Source: CAZNER01 sp964572065 (GTDB lineage Bacteria > Patescibacteriota > Dojkabacteria > JAHIVN01). Taken from it: a DNA stretch of 14,434 nucleotides. Location of the stretch: the NCBI GenBank assembly GCA_964572065.1, contig CAZNER010000049.1:1-14434 (forward strand), written 5' to 3'. Below the pieces are notes generated by a model. That model saw only the letters and a program-made list of their open reading frames with translations, did no database searches and was not told the origin of the DNA. Positions within the stretch are counted from its first letter, which is position 1. Each line of letters starts with the position of its first letter. Both the position numbers and the translations under genes were made by a program. Below are positions 1 through 6,251 of the stretch, piece after piece.

Positions 1-520
1 TCAAAAGACCACAATCATTATTAGAAATAGGTCTTGTTGTTTTTCCCAGATTTGACTTAAAGGATCCCTCTAAGAGATATGATTGAAACTCTTTCTTTGC
101 CTCCTCGATACTTTTCTTTTTGCTTGTTGTTTCAGGAACGATTCCTCTGAATCTTAGTTGAGAGGCGTGGGATAGTTTAATCTTGTAATAATATTGAATG
201 GCTTGCTCGATCATATCGATTGGAGTTAGAATCCCTTTCGTGAGTAACTCATAGAGATATCGTGACACAATGGTATAAGGCCCTTTTTTTCGCCTCTTCT
301 CGAATTCATTGAAATATTTTTTAATGACAATCCAATAATTTGCGATCTCGGGGTTGAGTTCATTAAAACATTCATAATGACTGGGTTTAGGTTTGGCAAG
401 TTCATATATTCCACTCCCTGTAAATAAACTCAGAAAATATTTATGATATGGAGTATGGGCTAAGAGAAAGTCTTTGCTTCGAAACTTCCCTCCGACAGAA
501 TTAATCCCTGATTTTAGCAT
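1..520 (-). CDS. D12-class (Dam-like) DNA adenine methyltransferase, N-terminal 173 residues, cut by the window edge
   Basis: The frame is open from the ATG at 520 to base 1, and its C-terminus lies outside the window. An in-frame TAG just upstream and a GGAGGT site 7 nt before the ATG fix the start. The N-terminus carries the D12 layout: a Gly-Gly-Lys at residues 10-12, a glycine-rich SAM-binding motif FTGSG at 33-37 after a Tyr/His-rich strand, a KPKPSHYECFNELN block (43-56), then a helical region, and ISNNDC at 165-170 where the family has its IxNxD segment. The catalytic DPPY-type motif should lie beyond the left edge, so activity cannot be judged. Family members transfer a methyl group from SAM to adenine N6 in DNA. 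Motif I reads SLFTGSG instead of the usual E-P-F-x-G-x-G, an unusual loss of the acidic residue and proline. It overlaps the radical SAM gene by 7 nt, so the two are probably translationally coupled. The family call is fairly secure; target base and site are unknown. Confidence 0.8.
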   Translation of the reverse strand, partial: MLKSGINSVGGKFRSKDFLLAHTPYHKYFLSLFTGSGIYELAKPKPSHYECFNELNPEIANYWIVIKKYFNEFEKRRKKGPYTIVSRYLYELLTKGILTPIDMIEQAIQYYYKIKLSHASQLRFRGIVPETTSKKKSIEEAKKEFQSYLLEGSFKSNLGKTTRPISNNDCGLL

Positions 521-1332
521 ATACTAACCTCCAAGCCTTTCTTCTGATACATCCTCTTGATTGAGTCCTTAAACCTTATTTTACCCTTAATTTCTATAGG
601 TAATTGTTTCAAATTTTCAACAATTTTTTGAATATTAGTCCAGGAAGATATTTTCTTGATATATTCAATTTTCTCCTGAAGAAGATTTGGATCCAGATCG
701 GGGTTTAATTTCGGAAGCCACCCAAGGTGATTCATCGTCCCTAACCAAATAGTTTCAGTTACATAAGGCGCTACTTTTTTAATTAAAGTAATAGGGTTCC
801 TATCTAAGAATGGTTCAATATTTACGCTTGTTTCATACCCTTTAGTGAAAGCCATAAGTAAAGAATTAAGAGAGTCGTCCAAGGATGGTGCATTTGGCTC
901 CCAGAAAGCCTTTCTCTTCTGATTATTCGTAGTTATGGTAAATCGAAATATTATTTGTGATTTGTACGGTTGTAAGATTTGGAGAAGGGGTATAATCACC
1001 CTCACATCTGGTTTAATAACAATAAGCACCTTATTATTTGCTTTTAGGAGCTTCTTTAAAACTATGATACAATATTCAAAATTGCTTGGATTAATATTAT
1101 GAGCCGAAGGGAACATAATCCAACCCTTTCGTTCTCTAAAATTCTGCTCTATTACATTCATATTGGAAACTTCATTTTGCCACTCTCCCGCAGATTCAAT
1201 TCGCTTAAATCGGAGGGCAAATAATTTAGCATAACAGTACCTACAGTTTAGACTGCAATGAATCATAGGGTTCACGTTTGACTTCGCAAATTCCTTAGTC
1301 CCAAAAGGCAACTTTTCACTTGCTTTTTGCAT
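514..1332 (-). CDS. Radical SAM protein, spore-photoproduct-lyase-like family (272 aa)
   Basis: Residues 20-36 (VNPMIHCSLNCRYCYAK) hold the radical SAM signature C26-x3-C30-x2-C33, which binds a [4Fe-4S] cluster and SAM. The region FWEPNAPS (143-150), the stretch TSVNIEPFLD (168-177) and ETIWLGTMNHLGW (193-205) match my memory of SplB-like radical SAM proteins found in bacteria, archaea and phages. There is no added SPASM cysteine cluster at the C-terminus. Such enzymes make a 5'-deoxyadenosyl radical; spore photoproduct lyase repairs a thymine lesion, but the substrate of this branch is not established. The ATG at 1332 has an AAGGAG site 8 nt upstream. The gene overlaps the zinc-finger gene upstream by 17 nt and the methyltransferase downstream by 7 nt, suggesting a shared task on DNA. 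A role in DNA repair or in extending a methyl group is inference. Confidence 0.82.
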   Translation of the reverse strand: MQKASEKLPFGTKEFAKSNVNPMIHCSLNCRYCYAKLFALRFKRIESAGEWQNEVSNMNVIEQNFRERKGWIMFPSAHNINPSNFEYCIIVLKKLLKANNKVLIVIKPDVRVIIPLLQILQPYKSQIIFRFTITTNNQKRKAFWEPNAPSLDDSLNSLLMAFTKGYETSVNIEPFLDRNPITLIKKVAPYVTETIWLGTMNHLGWLPKLNPDLDPNLLQEKIEYIKKISSWTNIQKIVENLKQLPIEIKGKIRFKDSIKRMYQKKGLEVSIC

Positions 1333-1843
1333 GATTAATCTCCTTAGATTTAAATTTTGGATTTAATCTGTACCAATAATTTCGATTCCGAGAGAGTGAC
1401 CCCTCTTTATAGAGCTTATTCACTATCTTATCAATTTCCCTAGTATCATGTGGAGTAAAACTTCGATAAAGTTCATATTTCTTAGCATATTTCACTGTCC
1501 GAAAATAATCAATTATATTCTCTTCAGTAAGCTCATGATGTTGCAAGGTTCTTACAACTTGAACAAGTGCCTTTATTGTGTCCTTAGCCTCATCTAAAGC
1601 TAGTCTCCGTGCTTTCACTTCTTTTTCCAATTCTTTTATTTTTGATTCGATAGTATAACTCTCAGATGTTTTGGATTTAGGTCCTTTAGGGCATTTCTCT
1701 AAATGTCTGGAGAGGTTGTTGTAACCTTTACCGCAATATGGACATTTCTCCTTTTCGATCTTTGAATGCCCTTTTTTGATTTCTTCTTTTTTATCTAATG
1801 CTTTTTGAATCCAACTATCATCTAAATCAATTTCATCCTGCAT
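1316..1843 (-). CDS. Zinc-finger, coiled-coil and winged-helix DNA-binding protein (175 aa)
   Basis: Three parts are visible. Residues 34-51 form a C2HC finger (CPYCGKGYNNLSRHLEKC: C34, C37, H47, C51). Residues 66-100 are a charged heptad-like stretch likely to form a coiled coil. Residues 108-160 look like a winged helix, with a recognition-helix-like segment (REIDKIVNKLYKEGSL) followed by a short wing ending in NYWYRLNP. It is therefore probably a dimeric DNA-binding protein, either a regulator or a specificity factor. It overlaps the RHH gene upstream by 22 nt and the radical SAM gene downstream by 17 nt. A GAGG sequence lies about 11 nt before the ATG at 1843. I recognise no named family. 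Confidence 0.7.
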   Translation of the reverse strand: MQDEIDLDDSWIQKALDKKEEIKKGHSKIEKEKCPYCGKGYNNLSRHLEKCPKGPKSKTSESYTIESKIKELEKEVKARRLALDEAKDTIKALVQVVRTLQHHELTEENIIDYFRTVKYAKKYELYRSFTPHDTREIDKIVNKLYKEGSLSRNRNYWYRLNPKFKSKEINHAKSK

Positions 1844-2163
1844 ATTTTTAATGCCTCGAATATTTTATTGGGATTAATATTATCAGGGAAGAGAAAGTCC
1901 CCTTTATTCTGGTTGTATTTAAGGAGTTTATTGAATGCATTGATACCATTACATAGTATTTTTATTGTATTGACATTCTCAATATTGTTGTGGTTTGTCA
2001 ATACACTGTCCAAAATATATTGTGATAAGGTTTTCTCTTGTTCTTCAGCTCTCTGTTTTAGAGTCTCCTTAAGTTCGGAGGATACCCTTATTTGGATCCA
2101 AGTATCTTTTATTCCTTCTTTTGTATTGACACGGGCTACCCCTTCTTTTTCTTGTATTGACAT
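1822..2163 (-). CDS. Ribbon-helix-helix DNA-binding protein (113 aa)
   Basis: From the ATG at 2163, the segment TWIQIRVSSELKETLKQRAE (about residues 21-40) followed by LSQYILDSVL fits the beta-strand plus two-helix fold of CopG/Arc repressors, which bind operators as dimers. The C-terminal half (about 50 residues) is Asn/Lys-rich and unrecognised, perhaps a ligand or partner-binding part. An in-frame GTG at 2172 is possible, but it sits only 2 nt from the GAGGT site, while the ATG at 2163 has about 11 nt of spacing, so I prefer the shorter form. It lies 21 nt after the NucS-like gene and overlaps the zinc-finger gene by 22 nt. It is a likely autorepressor of unit 4, or its antitoxin-like regulator; both are inference. 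Confidence 0.72.
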   Translation of the reverse strand: MSIQEKEGVARVNTKEGIKDTWIQIRVSSELKETLKQRAEEQEKTLSQYILDSVLTNHNNIENVNTIKILCNGINAFNKLLKYNQNKGDFLFPDNINPNKIFEALKICRMKLI

Positions 2164-2184
2164 GACTCTCACTTACCTCTAATG

Positions 2185-2886
2185 TTATCCATTTAACAAG
2201 ATATCTAAATCTATTATTTTAAATTTGATATTATTATCTTTACAAAATTGCTCCTGTTCTGGAGCCATACTTGGAGCAATATACATTAAACGCTCCCCCT
2301 CTTGAATGTTTTCAAGATAATTATTCATTTGATTTGTGAAATCATTAATACTTGGTTTTATTACTTTAAGTTCGACATTTAATTTTCTTGAATTTTCGTC
2401 TAAGAATAATAAATCCCCTCGATAATTTGTATCTCCTAGTTTATATTCCAATTCCAGAAATTGTAAATTAGGCTCAATAATTTGGGGGTATTTTGCCAGC
2501 AAATTTTGTAAATATCTTTCAGATAAATGTTCTTGACGATTTTTTAATAATGTATTGAGAAGTATTTCAATCCGATCTAAATCACGCCTTATTTCTGTGT
2601 TATATCGATCTAATGCTAAATTAGAACACTCTTTAAGATTCTTTTCTCGCACTTCACTTTGTTCAACATAAATATTCCCATCTAACATCCACAGATAATT
2701 TCTGAAATCTATCGACAATACTCCATATTTATTACGCAGATAGCCAATCATAAATTCAGAGAGTTGATTAAACTCATGGAGAAATTCCATACTCTCTTCA
2801 AGTTCTTCATGATAGTCCTTGGACATCAAATCATCTAGCTTGCTTATCTTTTCTTTCTGTTCTTCTCTTTCCTTTTGTGATGACAC
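2185..2886 (-). CDS. NucS/EndoMS-like (DUF91-type) nuclease-domain protein (233 aa)
   Basis: The C-terminal half has a PD-(D/E)xK nuclease layout: SERYLQNLL (122-130) with E124, a IIEPNLQFLELEYKLGD strand region (136-152), the acidic D158 in YRGDLLFLD, then VELKV with E172 and K174, and Q186 before an aromatic (NQMNNY). This resembles the nuclease domain of archaeal NucS/EndoMS, which cuts branched or mismatched DNA. It also resembles stand-alone DUF91-type domains in mobile elements and restriction-like systems. The first 110 residues are highly charged and helical and do not look like the NucS N-terminal domain. The start is GTG at 2886, with AAGGTGA 7 nt upstream. It is the first gene of unit 4, followed by regulators, a radical SAM enzyme and a methyltransferase, which fits a restriction-type nuclease. 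The fold is well supported; the target is not. Confidence 0.72.
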   Translation of the reverse strand: MSSQKEREEQKEKISKLDDLMSKDYHEELEESMEFLHEFNQLSEFMIGYLRNKYGVLSIDFRNYLWMLDGNIYVEQSEVREKNLKECSNLALDRYNTEIRRDLDRIEILLNTLLKNRQEHLSERYLQNLLAKYPQIIEPNLQFLELEYKLGDTNYRGDLLFLDENSRKLNVELKVIKPSINDFTNQMNNYLENIQEGERLMYIAPSMAPEQEQFCKDNNIKFKIIDLDILLNG

Positions 2887-2913
2887 TCTTGAATCACCTT
2901 TTCAATTGCTTCC

Positions 2914-2972
2914 ATATTTCGGACCGGGATCGAATCGACCCTTGGACTTCCGAGCGTTTCGATTTGAAATAT
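2914..2972. other. tRNA-like structured element in the leader of unit 4 (possible tRNA remnant or att-like site)
   Basis: A perfect 7-bp inverted repeat (ATATTTC at 2914-2920, GAAATAT at 2966-2972) encloses a GC-richer 45-nt core. The core holds a 5-bp hairpin (CTTGG 2941-2945 and CCGAG 2950-2954, loop ACTT). On the minus strand it also holds GGGTCGATTCGATCCC, which resembles a tRNA T-arm with its TTCGA loop. Its overall look is like the 3' half of a tRNA. However, the D-arm is missing, the anticodon-like loop has 4 nt, and the T-arm does not pair properly, so it cannot be a standard tRNA. It lies between the T-run after 3000 and the GTG at 2886, so it may simply be a structured mRNA leader. 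Confidence 0.35.
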
Positions 2973-2988
2973 AAAAAATAAAAAAAAT
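2973..2988 (-). terminator. Poly-T terminator after the 87-residue gene
   Basis: On the minus strand the sequence reads as T8, A, T6, about a dozen bases after the stop codon at 3000. Archaeal RNA polymerase terminates on such T-runs without needing a hairpin. It separates units 3 and 4. The TATATTT at its downstream end could also serve as a TATA-like element for unit 4. Confidence 0.55.
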
Positions 2989-2999
2989 GGGATTTAGTT

Positions 3000-3263
3000 C
3001 TACATTATTTTTCTTTGGAATGGATCTCCTAGTTTTAGGGTAAGTGCTGCGTCAAGATTGATATCGGATCTTGGGTCTAATTTATTAAGGATATTAAGTT
3101 CTAACTCTTGAGAGACAGTAATGCTAAGGGTCCTTTCCTCGTTTTTGAAGGTTACTGTTCGAATAGTAACAATCTCCTCGTCATCAGTCCCTTCTTTTAT
3201 ACACTTACTTTTGTCTGTAATATTGGTGATTCTTACATCTTCCTTGATTATCTCATTTGCCAT
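3000..3263 (-). CDS. Small unknown protein, last gene of unit 3 (87 aa)
   Basis: I do not recognise this family. The sequence alternates hydrophobic and charged residues as in a beta-rich fold (EIVTIRTVTFKNEERTLSIT, then TLKLGDPFQRKI near the end), with no cysteine pairs beyond the single C21 and no membrane segment. Conserved small beta proteins of this type are common in the early regions of phages and archaeal viruses. It starts 4 nt after the previous stop and is followed by a strong T-run, which makes it the likely end of the transcript. Confidence 0.6.
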   Translation of the reverse strand: MANEIIKEDVRITNITDKSKCIKEGTDDEEIVTIRTVTFKNEERTLSITVSQELELNILNKLDPRSDINLDAALTLKLGDPFQRKIM

Positions 3264-3267
3264 GATA

Positions 3268-3438
3268 TTATTCCTCCTTGACTTTTCTTTTCATTTCCTC
3301 TATGAATTCTAAGTCTATGATGTTTTTATAATCTCCAAGAAATGTGGTCCATGCCTTTTCCTCGGCTTCATCATAATTTTTAGCGTCAAGATAAATATCG
3401 CCTTCAAAATGACAATGCCATTCTTTTTGTTTTGCCAT
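3268..3438 (-). CDS. Small unknown protein (56 aa)
   Basis: The ATG at 3438 overlaps the preceding stop in a TAATG junction and has a GAGGTGAT site, so the longer in-frame extension upstream, which would run inside the zinc-ribbon gene, is rejected. The N-terminus WHCHFEGDIYLDAKNYDEAE followed by KAWTTFLGD resembles small beta-strand plus helix proteins whose strand is followed by an A-x-(N/S)-x-(D/E)-E-A-E helix, a pattern seen in many phage mini-proteins. Function unknown. Confidence 0.62.
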   Translation of the reverse strand: MAKQKEWHCHFEGDIYLDAKNYDEAEEKAWTTFLGDYKNIIDLEFIEEMKRKVKEE

Positions 3439-3614
3439 TATCGTATCACCTCGTTGTAGATATCTGTACATATAGAAAAATTGTCTACTCCATCGTCTCC
3501 ACATTTGGGGCATTCTAGAGCATTATTCACATGATCTAACTGATTGAGAGTATATTTCTTAAAACACCCATTACAGATCACATATATATCGTCTAGATTT
3601 AGATCATTTGCCAT
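3438..3614 (-). CDS. Zinc-ribbon mini-protein (58 aa)
   Basis: Two CxxC knuckles (C14-C17 in VICNGCFKKY and C35-C38 in ECPKCGDD), 18 residues apart, make a classic zinc ribbon. The middle (YTLNQLDHVNNAL) is probably a helix. I use the ATG at 3614, which has GAGAGGT upstream and a 2-nt gap from the previous stop; a longer reading would run into the RHH gene. It is likely a nucleic-acid or protein-binding accessory factor. Confidence 0.68.
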   Translation of the reverse strand: MANDLNLDDIYVICNGCFKKYTLNQLDHVNNALECPKCGDDGVDNFSICTDIYNEVIR

Positions 3615-3616
3615 GG

Positions 3617-4036
3617 TTAGTACCTCTCGTATTTTGTAAGATAATTTGGTCCCAATGCCACATTTTTTTCCCTTGCATCTTTCGGCACAGATATGCATTG
3701 CCTTGAACGTTCCCATTCCTCTTTTGTGCCCAGCACTCGTGTTTTAAGTACAAAACCATTCTCCTTTTTGTCTTCGTATTTTCGCATTTCTGTTACAATA
3801 TGATCATCATTATCTGTGTTTTCTACAGGAACTTTTACAGTTTCTATCTCAAAATCGAGATAACCCCCCGAATTGAATTTGAGCGAATTGTCTTTGGATT
3901 TTAATGCTCTCAAAAGAAATTCCCGTACTGCAACTCGTATGAGTTCGGACCTACTGGGGAATAACCCATTCTCCCCAACTAATTTACTTATAGCCTCTAT
4001 ATACTTTTCAGGAACGTTGACTGTGCATATTTTCAT
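3617..4036 (-). CDS. Ribbon-helix-helix regulator, paralog A (139 aa)
   Basis: Residues 1-46 (strand MKICTVNVPE, helix, then LFPSRSELIRVAVREFL) are a NikR/CopG-type RHH domain. Its sequence closely matches those of the genes at 4317 and 5259 here. The C-terminal 90 residues are longer than in the paralogs and contain a LDFEIETVKVPVENTDNDDH segment that may be beta-rich. The ATG at 4036 overlaps the previous stop in an ATGA junction, which together with the paralog alignment decides against an upstream ATG at 4054. It is probably a transcriptional repressor binding an inverted repeat as a dimer or tetramer. Confidence 0.78.
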   Translation of the reverse strand: MKICTVNVPEKYIEAISKLVGENGLFPSRSELIRVAVREFLLRALKSKDNSLKFNSGGYLDFEIETVKVPVENTDNDDHIVTEMRKYEDKKENGFVLKTRVLGTKEEWERSRQCISVPKDAREKNVALGPNYLTKYERY

Positions 4037-4314
4037 GTTCTCGCTACCCTCCATCTCAATTCGTTTTTATGTCCTTTTTTAAATCTGGTCGTTTCCCCTC
4101 CTTTAATGAACCTAGATAAGGTTCCGTCCATCTTTTTATGGCACCTCACACAGAGGTAGATATAATCGTTTATATCTCTCTTGTATTCTCCTGAAATATT
4201 TGCTAATTCAAGATAATCTTGAGCTCTTCCACATTTCTGGCATGCTTTGGGTTTCTTTTTGCGTTTTCTTAACCATTCTTCGTTTTGATATTTAGGTACT
4301 TTATTAGGATTCAT
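4033..4314 (-). CDS. HNH-like zinc protein (93 aa), probably a small or degenerate HNH nuclease
   Basis: The pattern CQKCG (C25, C28), LELANISGEYKRDINDY (36-51) and LCVRCHKKMDG (54-64; C55, C58, H59) follows the compact two-knuckle HNH layout of phage and archaeal-virus proteins. The tail TRFKKGH also fits them. The first His of a standard HNH motif is replaced: the A-N-I-S of the family variant stands where A-x-H-x would be. Nuclease activity is therefore uncertain and it may be a structural zinc protein. It is strongly basic. It starts 2 nt after RHH paralog B and overlaps paralog A by 4 nt. Confidence 0.62.
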   Translation of the reverse strand: MNPNKVPKYQNEEWLRKRKKKPKACQKCGRAQDYLELANISGEYKRDINDYIYLCVRCHKKMDGTLSRFIKGGETTRFKKGHKNELRWRVART

Positions 4315-4316
4315 AT

Positions 4317-4508
4317 CTAATGTACACTCCTTATTGTTTTTTTAAAGTTTTCAGGGTTTAGTATGGTATCAAATTGTAGCTCCGATTCTAAGAAATCCTC
4401 CAGCGCTAAACGTATTACTTCACTCCGATTGGGATAAAATTCTAAATCGATAAGTGTTTGAATGGCATTGAGGTATTGCTCAGGTAGATTGATTGTTATG
4501 ATCTTCAA
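4317..4508 (-). CDS. Ribbon-helix-helix regulator, paralog B (63 aa), TTG start
   Basis: This is almost only the RHH domain: strand MKIITINLPEQY, first helix, then FYPNRSEVIRLALEDFL. The tail has about 20 residues. The start is TTG at 4508 in a TTGA overlap with the previous stop, with AGAGGTGG about 6 nt before it. It shares its strand and the P-x-R-S-E turn with paralogs A and C. It may bind the same operator class or form hetero-oligomers with them. Confidence 0.78.
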   Translation of the reverse strand: MKIITINLPEQYLNAIQTLIDLEFYPNRSEVIRLALEDFLESELQFDTILNPENFKKTIRSVH

Positions 4509-4819
4509 CTAAACCACCTCTGGGGATTATGGATAATTAAACCGCAATGATCCTTCAAAATTGGAACTCCCATTGATTCTAATTTTTCCTTGACGAACTC
4601 AAGTGGTTGGTTAAATCGCTCTGAAATGTGTTCGATTAATCGTTCTCGTTGATCTTCTGTAATTGATTTTAAATCCAAAAAATAGGCCAATTTCTCTTCT
4701 CCTGATATCATAATCTTTGTTGGAATTGGTGATTGCACTTTAACGATATTAGTCCCAAACACCTTCATGAAGTCCTTTTTGCGCTCTTTATCATAGATAG
4801 CTACTTCGAAATCAGTCAT
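4505..4819 (-). CDS. Conserved mobile-element protein of unknown function (104 aa)
   Basis: The family is unnamed to me. The second half has a phage-like pattern: LDLKSITEDQRERLIEHISE helices, a FNQPLEFVKEKLESMGVPIL helix and turn, and a C-terminal strand LIIHNPQRWF. The first half looks beta-rich (MTDFEVAIYDKERKK). No cysteine pairs or membrane segment. The ATG directly abuts the preceding TAA, with GGAGGAG upstream, and the stop overlaps RHH paralog B by 4 nt. Tight coupling to a regulator hints at a shared pathway, but no function can be assigned. Confidence 0.6.
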   Translation of the reverse strand: MTDFEVAIYDKERKKDFMKVFGTNIVKVQSPIPTKIMISGEEKLAYFLDLKSITEDQRERLIEHISERFNQPLEFVKEKLESMGVPILKDHCGLIIHNPQRWFS

Positions 4820-5257
4820 TTATATCTCCTCCAAATGCCATTTTCCCTTTAATTTGGCTAATTCTAATTCTAACTCCAAGACCCTTGCGCCTTCCTTTAT
4901 CTTTGGAATATTATTATAACATTCTTCGAGTATTTTTTCCCAGTCTCCTGGATCATACATAATTATCTCTGAAAATAATCCAAAAAAAGGCATGAGAACA
5001 CTCCTTTTAGCTCCGAAGACAGGTTCGTCATCCTCTTTATCTATGTATATCTCTAAATAAGTAAAATCTGTTCTCGAAATGTCAATGATTAATCCTGGTA
5101 CCTCATATCTTCTTCCCATATACCTACGATCTCCAAGTTCCTTAGCTACCTTTTTTGCTTTTTTATAAATCTTCTTAGATTTAGCTTTGGCTATATGATT
5201 CTTAATCTCTTTTTCCAATTGCTTCTTTTTCTTTTTTAATTGTTTTAGTTTTGACAT
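4820..5257 (-). CDS. Lys-rich coiled-coil protein of unknown function (145 aa)
   Basis: Residues 1-40 are extremely Lys-rich and heptad-like, so a coiled coil or nucleic-acid-binding tail is likely. Residues 45-100 look beta-rich (YEVPGLIIDISRTDFTYLEI), and the C-terminus is again helical. I chose the ATG at 5257 because GGAG lies about 7 nt upstream; an extension to 5281 would overlap the RHH gene without its own ribosome binding site. No known family recognised. Confidence 0.58.
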   Translation of the reverse strand: MSKLKQLKKKKKQLEKEIKNHIAKAKSKKIYKKAKKVAKELGDRRYMGRRYEVPGLIIDISRTDFTYLEIYIDKEDDEPVFGAKRSVLMPFFGLFSEIIMYDPGDWEKILEECYNNIPKIKEGARVLELELELAKLKGKWHLEEI

Positions 5258-5258
5258 A

Positions 5259-5513
5259 TTATTCTCCATTTTTCTCTTCATTTTTTCTCTGTATCTCTTT
5301 TATAGTAGATGTAGTTTTGGACCGGGAAGAGTCATGCTCTCCCTGTGAATCCACAATAGTATAAAATAAAATTTGATTTTGTTCTTCTCGAATAAGAAAC
5401 TCTTTTATGGCCATTCTAACTGCTTCAGATCGGCTTGGAACTATCCTAAATTTAATAAATTTCTGAATGATATCGTTATAAAGCTCGGGTAAATTAATAG
5501 TAATGTTCTGCAT
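5259..5513 (-). CDS. Ribbon-helix-helix regulator, paralog C (84 aa)
   Basis: The RHH domain MQNITINLPELYNDI, then VPSRSEAVRMAIKEFL matches paralogs A and B position by position. The tail of about 40 residues is polar and Ser/Thr/Glu-rich, likely disordered. An in-frame ATG at 5558 adds 15 residues, but its GGAGG is only 1 nt away. The ATG at 5513 has AAAGGA about 8 nt upstream and aligns with the paralog starts, so I use it. The resulting 50-nt gap after the 81-residue gene could also hold an operator. Confidence 0.74.
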   Translation of the reverse strand: MQNITINLPELYNDIIQKFIKFRIVPSRSEAVRMAIKEFLIREEQNQILFYTIVDSQGEHDSSRSKTTSTIKEIQRKNEEKNGE

Positions 5514-5563
5514 CGGTCCTTTCCTTTGATTTGATTTAACTGTTGCCAATTTGCTCATTCCTC

Positions 5564-5809
5564 CTAACCTATCTCTTCTTTAATGGTCCTTTGGTAAATC
5601 CAATATTGACAATCAATCCAATTCACATACACTAAAATATCATGAGCTCTATTCGGGGTGAAATAAATCAGTTCATCAGGATCTCCAAAAAATTCCTCGA
5701 ATCCAAGACTATCTAATTCCCTTTCAATATCACAACGGAAATTATACCGCTCAAATATCTGAATTATTTGTTTTTGTAATTCTTTCTTCTCAATCTTGTT
5801 ATTAGACAA
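5564..5809 (-). CDS. Small acidic protein of unknown function (81 aa)
   Basis: Unrecognised. A Lys/Glu-rich N-terminal helix (about residues 1-35) is followed by SLGFEEFFGDPDELIYFTP and a hydrophobic, aromatic C-terminus (HDILVYVNWIDCQYWIYQRT). The C-terminus alternates like a beta strand and is too polar for a membrane helix. It starts 10 nt after the winged-helix gene and precedes RHH paralog C. Confidence 0.55.
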   Translation of the reverse strand: MSNNKIEKKELQKQIIQIFERYNFRCDIERELDSLGFEEFFGDPDELIYFTPNRAHDILVYVNWIDCQYWIYQRTIKEEIG

Positions 5810-5819
5810 TTTTTATCAC

Positions 5820-6251
5820 CTATTTCTTATTCTCTATGAAATATTTGCATATTTCGGGATAGCAAGTATTTGAATCGAAATATTTGCAGATAGATTGATT
5901 TTTACACATAATGATCGGTCCAGGAGATTTTTTTTGATCGGTTTTTTCTTCTTGGACTAAATCTTGATCCTTAGGTAATGTATATAACAGATCACCCCTC
6001 TTTACTAGAACCCCTTCATTACAGAGCTTTTCTAATCGATAAAAACAAGTGGACTCGTTCATATCTAACCTACGATAGATGTCCACACAGCGAAGAGGAC
6101 CAGTATCAGTAATTAGTCCCATTATAGCTTTCAAAGGATCTTTAATCTTAGTTTTCTTCGTTATTTTTACACACCTTTCTTTTAGTTTTTGATTATGGGG
6201 CCTACTCTTTGGAATGTCAATTACATCCACAAATTCATCCTCAATCGTCAT
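5820..6251 (-). CDS. Winged-helix regulator with a C-terminal Cys cluster (143 aa)
   Basis: Residues 38-95 form a winged helix: LKAIMGLITDTGPLRCVDIY, a recognition helix around MNESTCFYRLEKLCNEG (64-80) and a wing ending in LLYTLPKD. A C-terminal motif with C116, C122, C130 and C135 (CKNQSICKYF, TCYPEICKYF) looks like a metal site, which suggests a redox- or metal-sensing regulator or a zinc-stabilised dimer. The ATG at 6251 overlaps the preceding stop in an ATGA junction; a longer in-frame reading from 6290 would run inside the upstream gene and is not used. Confidence 0.7.
   Translation of the reverse strand: MTIEDEFVDVIDIPKSRPHNQKLKERCVKITKKTKIKDPLKAIMGLITDTGPLRCVDIYRRLDMNESTCFYRLEKLCNEGVLVKRGDLLYTLPKDQDLVQEEKTDQKKSPGPIIMCKNQSICKYFDSNTCYPEICKYFIENKK

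Noticed and set aside
226..414. Minus-strand frame of 62 codons at the left edge
   Set aside because: It lies in another frame of the D12 methyltransferase, which is open from 520 to the edge and has family motifs and a ribosome binding site.
1868..2182. Plus-strand frame of 104 codons
   Set aside because: Antisense to the RHH gene; its hydrophobic, Ser-rich product is typical of a reverse reading and it has no ribosome binding site context.
2914..2972. A functional standard tRNA gene
   Set aside because: No D-arm, an anticodon-like loop of only 4 nt and a poorly pairing T-arm; kept only as a tRNA-like element.
3438..3716. Longer form of the zinc-ribbon gene beginning at 3716
   Set aside because: It would overlap the RHH gene by 100 nt; the ATG at 3614 has its own ribosome binding site and 2-nt spacing.
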